Assembly (NCBI RefSeq): GCF_028368975.1
Contig: NZ_JAQNDM010000002.1
Span: forward strand, 8,116,425 to 8,180,424
Length of the DNA stretch: 64,000 nucleotides
From: Stigmatella ashevillena
GTDB lineage: Bacteria > Myxococcota > Myxococcia > Myxococcales > Myxococcaceae
Reading direction: 5' to 3'
Positions within the stretch are counted from its first letter, which is position 1. The number at the start of each line of letters is the position of its first letter. Both the position numbers and the translations under genes were made by a program. The notes below the pieces were generated by a model. The model ran no database searches, was not told where the DNA came from, and saw nothing but the letters and a program-made list of their open reading frames with translations. Shown here one piece after another: positions 31,938-40,400 of this stretch.

Positions 31938-33311
31938 CTATGGCTCCGAGGCGCGGGTGATCGCGCCCATGAGCACGTCCTCCCGGCCCAGCTCGTGTGC
32001 GAGGTCGAACGTCGTGTAGCGGTTGCGCAACAGCCGGACGTTGCGCACGGGCAGCAGGCGGTAGGGCCTGTCGATGCCCAGTGCGTCGAGCTGGAAGGGA
32101 AAGCCAATTCCCGCCAGCACGTCGATCGCGCTGGAGAGTTCCTCCAGCAAGGGGCTCGCAAGCGCCAGAATGCGCCCCCTGGACTGGGAAAACGCTTCCA
32201 GACGCTGGGCGAACGCCGCGCGATCGAGCGTCCGGCCCCGCATCTCCTCCGAGATCTTGTGCTTGAACGGGGTCATTTCCGTCTCCAGCCGCTCGTTCCA
32301 GGGCCGCTCGCGCTCCAGCGCCGCGAGTCTGTCCTCTTGGTTCAGCTCCAGCCCCGCCAGTGAGTGGTACCAAGCGGTATAACCGGGAAGGACGAGCTTG
32401 CATGCGGCGCCCACCAGGAGGCCGTGCAGGTCTTGCTCCGGGGACGCCACGGCGTGCGCCATCTCCCAGAAGTGGGCGATGGTGTGCTCGGCGGAAGCCG
32501 CCGGGCGCGAGCTGCCCAGGGCCTGCATCGCGAATCCCGAGACGAGCGCCGCCTCGGTGAGGGAGCGGATCGCCGTGAGAGCGCCGCCCTGTCCGTCACG
32601 CGCGGCCGAGAGGGCCTCACGGGCCGCTCCGAGGGACAGCTCGGCGATGGTTTCGCAGAAGGGTTCGTTCGTCACCTCCCGGGCAAGGTTCCAGTCGAGG
32701 TTGGCCAGGTACTTGGCCAGCAGGTCACCGAGGCCCGCGAGGTACAGCGGACGGGGGGCTCGCTGGATGACCTCCAGGTCGCACACGATGACCTCGGAAG
32801 GCTGGGCGGGAACGGCCTGATGGTACCCCTCGATGCGGATCGCCGCCGTCCGGGAGCTGTAGGCATCCACCGAGGGAGCGGTGGCGATGCTCCAGTTGGG
32901 GATTCCTGTGTCCAAGGACACTTTCTTCACCAGATCGCTGATGACGCCACTGCCCACGCCTACCAGCAGCTCCGGCGCGAGCGCCCTCACCTCGTTGGAG
33001 AGTTCATTCACCAGCGCCAGCGTCGGGACGGGCTTCGGCTCTCCTGGAAGGATTCGCGCGTCCAATCGTCCCGCGTTCACGGCGGTTTTCCACCGGTCCG
33101 CCGCCGCGGCTTCGGTGTGCTCGTCGCTCAAGACCCAGACCCTGGGGCTGTGCCCATGCAACCGTTGGAGAAGACCGGCCGACTCGCGCAGGGCTTCCTT
33201 GCTCACAAGGACCTGCTTCACCGAGATGCGGTGGCGCTTTCCGCAAGTGCAGGCAAGCGTGCCATCCGGACCCAGACGGGCGAGGAGTTCCTGGAGAGAG
33301 GAGCGGGGCAT
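31938..33311 (-). CDS. sn-glycerol-1-phosphate dehydrogenase (AraM/EgsA family)
   Basis: This 457-residue iron-containing-dehydrogenase-fold protein has a short Cys-His N-terminal motif (ACTCGKRHRISVK), the NAD-binding GVGSGVISDLVKK and SIATAPSVDAYSSRTAAI, and metal-site segments GLGDLLAKYLANLDW, EHTIAHFWEM and DLHGLLVG. These match AraM/EgsA, which reduces DHAP to sn-glycerol-1-phosphate. In Bacillus subtilis araM is part of the arabinose operon, and here the gene is convergent with the arabinose regulator, 23 bases away. The C-terminal 110 residues are helical, as in the family. The role of glycerol-1-phosphate in this organism is unknown. Confidence 0.83.
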   Translation of the reverse strand: MPRSSLQELLARLGPDGTLACTCGKRHRISVKQVLVSKEALRESAGLLQRLHGHSPRVWVLSDEHTEAAAADRWKTAVNAGRLDARILPGEPKPVPTLALVNELSNEVRALAPELLVGVGSGVISDLVKKVSLDTGIPNWSIATAPSVDAYSSRTAAIRIEGYHQAVPAQPSEVIVCDLEVIQRAPRPLYLAGLGDLLAKYLANLDWNLAREVTNEPFCETIAELSLGAAREALSAARDGQGGALTAIRSLTEAALVSGFAMQALGSSRPAASAEHTIAHFWEMAHAVASPEQDLHGLLVGAACKLVLPGYTAWYHSLAGLELNQEDRLAALERERPWNERLETEMTPFKHKISEEMRGRTLDRAAFAQRLEAFSQSRGRILALASPLLEELSSAIDVLAGIGFPFQLDALGIDRPYRLLPVRNVRLLRNRYTTFDLAHELGREDVLMGAITRASEP

Positions 33312-33496
33312 GCGTGCACCTTACTCCTTTGGCTTGCATGGCTCCCATGGCTCGGATACCTCTAGGGAAGGTGCTGAGGGGCGCCTGAACCCGAAAAAGA
33401 CGACGTCACCCTCGTGGCTCCCGCAGTCCGGTGTGTTCTCGATGAACTCCTTCCAGTGCCCCCAATCGGGTGAGGGCCGCCAACGAGGGACCATTC

Positions 33497-34063
33497 ATGG
33501 GAATCCACCCGCGCGCTGCCGCCCCCTTGTCCTTGCGTGAGTGCAAGGTCCGAGCGTCCTTCCTGCTCAAGGACCTGCTTTCCGCAGATACCGCCCGCTC
33601 GGCGCGTGCCGCTGAACGGCTCCGTGCGGTGCCGGCCTTCGCTGCGCTGACCGCGGCCGAGGTGCTCGCCCGCAGGGAGTCGGTGCGCCGCAAGCATGCC
33701 CTGGCCCTCATTGCCCACGAGCAGGGCCACGCTTCTTGGGTGGCGTTGAGGCAGGCCTTGGGAGAGGAGGCGTCTGCCCGGCTCGATACCGAGGCGTTCT
33801 TCTTGAAGAACCGGGGCGCCTTCCTCAACCGGTGGTTCGCCACCTACGCCGAGGCGCTCGTCTCGCTCCGGGAGAAGGGGGGATACCTCTTTCCCTTCCG
33901 AGAGCAGTTCTTCATCTGCGAGGCCGAGTTCCTCCGCGCCCTGGGCGTGGATTTCAAGGATCCCGACTGGGAGCGGATGGGGTTCAACTGGGTCGAGCCG
34001 CTGGAGCCGTCCGCCCGGGATCGGCTCGAGCAGAAGCTCACCGCGCTCGGTTACACGGGCTGA
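33497..34063 (+). CDS. Hypothetical protein, 188 aa
   Basis: ATG 33497 is preceded by GAGGGA and fixes the start; GTG 33470 is a weaker alternative. The first half (about 12-90) is helical and basic with an IAHEQGHASWVALRQAL segment, reminiscent of the short GxASW module found before ankyrin repeats in other proteins, though no ankyrin repeats follow. The second half is aromatic-rich (FLNRWFATYAEALVSLREKGGYLFPFREQFFICEAEFL). There is no signal peptide. I cannot assign a function. The GIY-YIG protein gene follows 39 bases later on the same strand. Confidence 0.6.
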   Translation: MGIHPRAAAPLSLRECKVRASFLLKDLLSADTARSARAAERLRAVPAFAALTAAEVLARRESVRRKHALALIAHEQGHASWVALRQALGEEASARLDTEAFFLKNRGAFLNRWFATYAEALVSLREKGGYLFPFREQFFICEAEFLRALGVDFKDPDWERMGFNWVEPLEPSARDRLEQKLTALGYTG

Positions 34064-34102
34064 GCCGCTTCTCTTCTCACCTCACTCAACAGGAAGACCG
34101 TC

Positions 34103-34498
34103 ATGTCCTCGGATGATTCCACTCGTCCTCCGCGCGGCCAGTCCCGGCGCTCGGAGTTGAAGCAGGCCTATAAGGAGAAGCCTCCCGCCATGGGGGTGTT
34201 CGCCATTCGCAATCGCGCCAATGGGAAGGTGTTGGTGGGCTCGAGCCTCAACCTGCCAGGGGCGCTCAACCGGGCCCGCTTCGAGCTGTCCACCGGTATC
34301 CACCGCCTGTACCCCGCGCTGCAGGAAGACTGGGGCCGCCATGGGGCCGACAGCTTTTCCTTCGAGGAGCTCGACGTCCTGGCGCCCCCGGAGGAGCCCG
34401 GCGTGGACTTGAAGGAAGAGCTGCGGGTGCTGGAAGCGCTCTGGCTCGAGCGCCTCCAGCCCTACGGTGAGGCGGGCTACAACACCCCGCCTGCGTGA
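34103..34498 (+). CDS. GIY-YIG domain protein (degenerate motif)
   Basis: The 131-residue protein has a basic N-terminus (SRRSELKQAYKEKPPA) and a compact GIY-YIG-like domain. The first strand reads MGVFAIRNRANGKVLVGSS, so GIY is GVF and YIG is LVG: both conserved tyrosines are replaced. The later Arg (ALNRARFEL), Glu (LEALWLERL) and Asn (GYNTPP) positions can be matched. A widespread family of small proteins with the same KQxYKxxxPxMGVF start exists in other bacteria. It may bind nucleic acid without cleaving it; activity is doubtful. It is probably cotranscribed with the 188-residue protein upstream. Confidence 0.68.
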   Translation: MSSDDSTRPPRGQSRRSELKQAYKEKPPAMGVFAIRNRANGKVLVGSSLNLPGALNRARFELSTGIHRLYPALQEDWGRHGADSFSFEELDVLAPPEEPGVDLKEELRVLEALWLERLQPYGEAGYNTPPA

Positions 34499-34506
34499 GG
34501 CACGGC

Positions 34507-35580
34507 TTACCGCTTCGCGCGCTCGTACTGCTTCGGCCACTGCACGTTGGCGCCCAGCTCCTTGGCGGCGTGCAGGGGCCAGTACGGGTCGCGCAGCAGC
34601 TCGCGCGCGAGGATGATGAGGTCCGCCTGTCCCGTGCGCAGGATGTGCTCTGCCTGGAAGGAGGAGGTGATCATCCCCACGGTGCCGGTGGGAATGCCTG
34701 CATCGCGGCGGACACGCTCGGCCAGCGACGTCTGGTAGCCCGGGCCGACGGGAATCTTCGCGTAACCCACCGCGCCGCCCGAGGAGCAGTCGATCAGGTC
34801 CACGCCGTCCTCCTTGAGAAGCCGCGCCAGGGCCACGGAGTCCTCCTCCGTCCAGCCTCCCTCCACCCAGTCCGTGGCGGAGATGCGGGCGATGAGTGGC
34901 AGTTCCTCGGGCCACTTGGCCCGCACCGCCCGCGCGGCTTCCCGCACGATGCGGACGCGGTTCTCGAACGTGCCGCCGTACTCATCGGTGCGCTTGTTGA
35001 CGAGCGGTGAGAGGAACTCGTGGAACAGGTAGCCGTGGGCCGCGTGCAGCTCGAGGAGGCGGAAGCCCGCCGTGTGGGCGCGCACCGCCGTGTCCACGAA
35101 GGCGCGGAGCACCCGATCGATGCCGGCTTTGTCGAGTGCCTGAGGCACCGGATAGGTGTCCGAGAACGGCTCCGCCGTGGGGCCGACGGGCTTCCAGCCA
35201 CCGTTCGCGGGGCTCACCGCGCCATCGCCGTTCCAAGGTGCCGCGGTGGAGGCCTTGCGGCCCGCGTGGGCAATCTGGATGCCGGGCACCGAGCCCTGCT
35301 CGGAGACGAAGCGCGCCAGGCGCGCCAGCGGCGCAATGTGCTCGTCCTTCCACAGGCCCAGGTCCTGCGGCGAGATGCGCCCCTCGGGGACAACGGCGGT
35401 GGCCTCGACGATGACCAGGCCCGCGCCTCCCACGGCCCGGCTGCCGAGGTGCACGAACTGCCAGTCATTGGAGAAGCCGTCCTCATACGAGTACTGGCAC
35501 ATGGGGGAGACGGCGATGCGGTTGCGCAAGGTGACGCCGCGCAAGGACAGGGGCGAGAAGAGGAGGCTGCTCAGGCTCAT
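34507..35580 (-). CDS. NADH:flavin oxidoreductase, Old Yellow Enzyme YqjM type
   Basis: The 357-residue FMN-dependent ene-reductase has the family opening LFSPLSLRGVTLRNRIAVSPMCQYS, where the Cys in PMCQYS is the YqjM-class redox-modulating cysteine, then QIAHAGRKAS, the substrate-binding HAAHGYLFHEFLSPLVNKRTDEYGG and FMN-binding LIARISATDWVEGGW. It reduces activated C=C bonds of unsaturated carbonyl compounds using NADPH. The length is typical. It sits between two unrelated genes; no redox-stress operator was recognised. Confidence 0.9.
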   Translation of the reverse strand: MSLSSLLFSPLSLRGVTLRNRIAVSPMCQYSYEDGFSNDWQFVHLGSRAVGGAGLVIVEATAVVPEGRISPQDLGLWKDEHIAPLARLARFVSEQGSVPGIQIAHAGRKASTAAPWNGDGAVSPANGGWKPVGPTAEPFSDTYPVPQALDKAGIDRVLRAFVDTAVRAHTAGFRLLELHAAHGYLFHEFLSPLVNKRTDEYGGTFENRVRIVREAARAVRAKWPEELPLIARISATDWVEGGWTEEDSVALARLLKEDGVDLIDCSSGGAVGYAKIPVGPGYQTSLAERVRRDAGIPTGTVGMITSSFQAEHILRTGQADLIILARELLRDPYWPLHAAKELGANVQWPKQYERAKR

Positions 35581-35667
35581 GGCGTTTCCAAATAAACGCA
35601 GTGCGCCATGGGCGCACGCATTCCAGAGGGGGTACGGGTGGATTCCGGTACGAGCCGGAACCGTGAC

Positions 35668-37062
35668 TTATGGCTCACCCGAGGTGGGCTCACGCTTCCT
35701 GGGAAGAGAGGGGACAAAGCAACCCCCTTGCCAGTCGACCGCGTCTTCACCGCAGGGAGGCTCGGTGTTCTTGATGGGATACCAACATCCGCCTCGAATC
35801 TCCGACTCGCCTTTCCGGTCGCACGGTGGCTTTCGTTGACCTGGAAAAGGCCGCTCGGGCATGGGCAGCCCTATCCCCGGATGGGGCTCGGCCGTATACC
35901 CGGAGATACTCAGGCCGCCATTGCCGAGGGCCGTGGCCCCGCCATCCAGGGCCTCGTCGTCCCGCTCTTGGGTCTGTTGTGCGCGCAGCCAGGAGAGGGC
36001 GAAGGGGGTCAGCACCATCCCCAAGAGCACCCCGGTGAACACCACCCCCCAGGCCAGGGCCCGCTGGGCCATCAGTTCTTTCTTCGGGGGCGGCGGGGCG
36101 CTGAGGTCCTGGACTGAATAGGGGGCGGGGGCTTCTCCAAAGAGTGGCGCATCCGCCGGTGGGCCGGCTCGCTCCGCGGCCCACTCCAACGCCTTGAACG
36201 CTTCGCTGGCGCTGCCCCGGAAGCGCTCCATCGGGCAGACCGCGCACAGCTTCTGGATGAGTGCGTTCAGCTCCTGGCACACGGCCGGGTTCCGGTCGCG
36301 AGGGGGACGGGGGCCAGGTCCATCGGGTCTCCAGACTTCAGCGCCCCCCTCGCCGGGCTGGGTCGGTGGCGGGTACGCGCCGGTCACCAGCCGGTAGGCC
36401 GTGATGCCCAGGGCGAAGAGGTCATCGCAGGGGCTTGCTTCGTAGTGCGCGGTGGGGTGCTGCCAGAAGATGCGCTGAAAGCCCCAGGCCTCGGGGCTGC
36501 GGTAGGCGGGCGTTCCCGGAGGCAAGACGTGCCAGGTCAGGCTCAGCGCCCCGCGAAAGTTCCCCGCGCCAAAATCGGTGAGGAAGAGATGGCCATCGGG
36601 CCGGACGAGGATGTTGTCCCCTTTGACATCCCGGTGCACGCCCCCGGTCGCGTGGGTCTCGGCCAGCGCCCGGGCCGCCTGTGCCAGCAGCCGCAGGGTC
36701 TGGCGCGAGGTGAGGGCGGAGTGGGCGGCCCACGTGTACAGGGGCACGCCCTCGATCCACTGCATCACCACATAAGGGAAGGCGCCGCAGCGGTGGTGCC
36801 AGAGCCCCTGCCCGTGCAGCGTGGGGACGTGGGGCGAGTGGATGCGTGACAGCAGGGCTCCCTCCCGCTCGAAACGCGCATCTCCCGCGTGCAGGGCCAG
36901 CTTGAGCGCGACGGGGCCCGGCTCTCCGTTCTCACGCTCGGCGCGGTACACGGTCCCGTAGGCGCCCCGGCCATGCCAGCCGGTGATGCGCCACCCGTCC
37001 ACCACACTCCCGATGGGCAAGGAGAGCGGATCGAGCTCCGGTATGGGGTGAGGCACGTTCAT
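35668..37062 (-). CDS. Hanks-type Ser/Thr protein kinase, membrane anchored
   Basis: The protein is about 464 residues; ATG 37068 is an alternative start two codons upstream. Counting from 37068, the kinase domain (about 26-300) has glycine loop GRGAYGTVYRA, lysine K56 (VALKLAL), catalytic D147 in HRDVKGDN and D165 in DFGAGN, so it should be active. One membrane helix lies near residues 340-362 (RALAWGVVFTGVLLGMVLTP). The extracytoplasmic tail has a repeated Cys pattern (PPCDRKGESEIRGGCWYP and PPCGEDAVDWQGGCFVP), common in myxobacterial kinases. It presumably senses an envelope cue through that tail. No adjacent substrate is evident. Confidence 0.88.
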   Translation of the reverse strand: MNVPHPIPELDPLSLPIGSVVDGWRITGWHGRGAYGTVYRAERENGEPGPVALKLALHAGDARFEREGALLSRIHSPHVPTLHGQGLWHHRCGAFPYVVMQWIEGVPLYTWAAHSALTSRQTLRLLAQAARALAETHATGGVHRDVKGDNILVRPDGHLFLTDFGAGNFRGALSLTWHVLPPGTPAYRSPEAWGFQRIFWQHPTAHYEASPCDDLFALGITAYRLVTGAYPPPTQPGEGGAEVWRPDGPGPRPPRDRNPAVCQELNALIQKLCAVCPMERFRGSASEAFKALEWAAERAGPPADAPLFGEAPAPYSVQDLSAPPPPKKELMAQRALAWGVVFTGVLLGMVLTPFALSWLRAQQTQERDDEALDGGATALGNGGLSISGYTAEPHPGIGLPMPERPFPGQRKPPCDRKGESEIRGGCWYPIKNTEPPCGEDAVDWQGGCFVPSLPRKREPTSGEP

Positions 37063-37068
37063 CGGCAA

Positions 37069-37437
37069 TCCCCTGGCGCGGGGGCGAAGGACTTCACTCC
37101 CGTGGGCGGATCCTACGTCACAGGTCTTCAGGAGGACACCCCTCTGAAAAGTCTGGAAGCGGGCGCTGTGAGTTCATCCGGAAATACGCTCAGTGCGTGA
37201 TGGACAGACGAGACATTTCTACCGCGGTGCTCAGGTGGGTCCGTGTCTGTCATTTCCCAGCACTCGGCCAGAGAGAAAATATTCAATCGGGTTGTGTGTC
37301 AGTGGTCGACCAAACGGGAAAAACTCCCTGGCCGTTTGATTCCCTCATGCATGCGGATCCGGTTCGATACACTCCACCGAATCATGTCTCATCGCAGGCA
37401 GGGTGCTGTCTCTCCGCGTCTTCTTGGAGCGTTTCCC
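37069..37437. other. Intergenic region without recognised gene
   Basis: The 369 bases between the divergent kinase and surface-protein genes have lower GC than the surroundings and include AT-rich patches (GAGAAAATATTCAAT near 37270). No coding, tRNA or strong hairpin signal is seen. It probably holds both promoters. An in-frame extension of the downstream gene to 37243 lacks a ribosome site. Confidence 0.6.
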
Positions 37438-40400
37438 ATGATGGATTTCTCCGCCCCTTCCTCTCGGTTCCTCCCTCTTCGTTCCCTGCTGGTGATGATG
37501 CTGATGGGCCTCTTGGGGACTGCCTGCGAGCCCGCCGGGGAGGGCCGGTCCAAGGTCCTCTCGTCCCGCGCGGAAGGGTTGGTGGCGGGGACCGCGAACT
37601 TGGAGCTCTTGCTGGCTGACTCCGCGGATCCAATCGCCGAGGGTGCCACCTACCAGTACCGGATTGACGTCTTGAACCGGGGGCCCGACTCCGCGGAGTC
37701 GGTGTCCGTCTCGGTGAATCTGGCCACCCAGGCCTTCTTCCAGACGTTCTCCGCACCGGCGGGATGGAGCTGCAACACGCTGGGCGACGTGCACGTGTGG
37801 ACCTGCACGGCGGCAACGCTCGCCGTGAATGCTCCGCAGAGCATCACCTTCACCATGCAGGCTCCTTTTCAGGACGATGTCCTGATGAGTGCGAGCGCCT
37901 CGGTGAGCTCGGCGTCGACCGATCCGGTTCCTGGAAACAACGCCGCGGTCCAGGAGACGGTCGTGGGGGAGAACGATCCTCCGGTGAACATCTATCCGCC
38001 GCTCCAGACGATTCCCCAGAATATGGAGCTGGTCTTCTCATCCGCGAGCGGCAAGCGCGTCGCCACCTCGGATCCGGACGTCTTCGGCAGGAGCCTGAGG
38101 GTGCTGTTGCAGGTGGCTCAGGGGGCCAACTGTGGCACGTTGACGCTCAGCCGGAACACGGGCCTCACGTTCATCACCGGGGATGGGACCGCGGACGTGG
38201 CCATGCTGTTCACGGGCACGTTGAGCAACGTGAACGCCGCGATGGACGGGTTGAAGTTCACGCCGAAAGCGACTTACTCCGGCTCCGCGTCCATCATCTT
38301 CTCGGTCCTGGATCAAGGGAGCAGCGGCCTGGGAGGCAACAAGTCGGACAGCGACGCGATCCTCATCGACGTGTCGGCCGTGAACAACCCGCCGGTAGCA
38401 GAGGACGATCTCTTCACGGTGCTCAAGGACAGCAGTGCCACGGAATTGGACGTGCTGGGCAATGACACGACGGCGCCAGACGTGGGGGAGACGCTGAGCA
38501 TCACGGCGGTGAGCCAACCGGCCAATGGCACGGTGACCTTCACCGCCACGCGGGTGAGCTTCACGCCCGCTGCTGGCTTCACGGGCGTCACGACGTTCAC
38601 CTATACGGCGTCGGATGGGCGCGGTGGCACCGACACGGCAACGGTGACGGTGACGGTGACCGAGACGAACAGTCCCCCCGATGCCAAGGACGACAGCTTC
38701 ACGGTGGTCCAGGACAGTGGCGCCACGCAGCTGGACGTGCTCACCAACGACACGACGGAGCCGGATGCGGGGGAGACGCTGAGCATCACGGCGGTGAGCC
38801 AACCGGCCAACGGCACGGTGACCTTTACCGCCACGAACGTGAGCTTCACCCCTGCCGCTGGCTTCGTGGGGACCACGACGTTCACCTATACGGTGTCGGA
38901 TGGGCGCGGTGGCACCGATACGGCGACGGTGACGGTGGTGGTGACCGAGACGAACCATCCCCCCGTAGCCAACGACGACGACTTCACGGTGCCCAAGGAC
39001 AGCAGTGCCACGGAGCTGGACGTCCTGGCCAACGACACGACGGATCCGGATACAGGGGAGACGCTGAGCATCACGGCAGTGACCCAGCCGACCCACGGCA
39101 CGGTGACCTTCACGGCCACGCGGGTGAGCTTCACGACCGCCGTTGGCTTCGCGGGCAGCACGACGTTCACCTATACGGTGTCGGATGGGCGCGGTGGCAC
39201 CGACACGGCGACGGTGACGGTGGTGGTGACCGAGACGAACAGCCCTCCGGTGGCCAACGACGACGACTTCACGGTGCCCAAGGACAGCAGTGCCACGGAG
39301 CTGGATGTCTTGGCCAACGACACGACGGCGCCGGATGCGGGGGAGACGCTGAGCATCATCGCGGTGAGCCAACCGGCCCACGGCGCGGTGACCTTCACGG
39401 CCACGCGGGTGAGCTTCACGACCGCTGTCGGCTTCGCGGGCAGCACGACGTTCACCTATACGGTGTCGGATGGGCGCGGTGGCACCGACACGGCGACGGT
39501 GACGGTGGTGGTAACCGAGACGAACAGTCCCCCCGTGGCCAAGGACGACAGCTTCCGGGTGGCCAAGAACAGCGGTGCCACGCAACTGGACGTGCTGGCC
39601 AACGACACGACGGCGCCGGATGCGGGGGAGACGCTGAGCATCACGGCGGTGAGCCAACCGGCCAACGGCACGGTGACCTTCACCGCCACGCGGGTGAGCT
39701 TCACGCCCGCCGTCGGCTTCGTGGGGACCACGACGTTCACCTATACGGTGTCGGATGGGCGCGGCGGCACCGACGCGGCGACGGTGACGGTGACGGTGAG
39801 CGAAGAGAACAACCCGCCGGTGGCCAAGGACGATCTCTTCACGGTGCCCAAGGACAGCGGTGCCACGGAGCTGGACGTGCTGGCCAACGACACGACGGTG
39901 CCGGATGTGGGCGAGACGCTGAGCATCACCGCGGTGAGCCAACCGGCCAACGGCACGGTGACCTTCACCGCCACGCGGGTGAGCTTTACCCCTGCCGCTG
40001 GCTTCGTGGGGACCACGACGTTCACCTATACGGCGTCGGATGGGCGAGGAGGGGTGGACACGGCGACGGTGACGGTCACGGTGACCGAGACGAACAGCCC
40101 TCCCGTGGCCAACGACGACAACTTCACGGTGGACGAGAACAGCGGTCCCACGGAACTGGACGTGCTGGCCAACGACACGGTGGCGCCAGACGTGGGGGAG
40201 ACGCTCCGCATCACGGGAGCCACTCAGCCGGACAACGGTTCGGTGACCTTCACGGACACGCGGGTGAGCTTCACGCCCATTCCGGACTTCGTAGGCACCA
40301 CGACGTTCACCTATACGGCGTCGGACGGGCGCGGCGGCACCGACACGGCGACGGTGACCGTGACGGTGACCGAGGTGGCCGATGTGGTGGACTCCGATGG

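Noticed and set aside
38383-40377. 285-base repeats considered as a CRISPR or mobile array
   Set aside because: The repeats are continuous coding sequence of a cadherin-like domain protein with no spacers.
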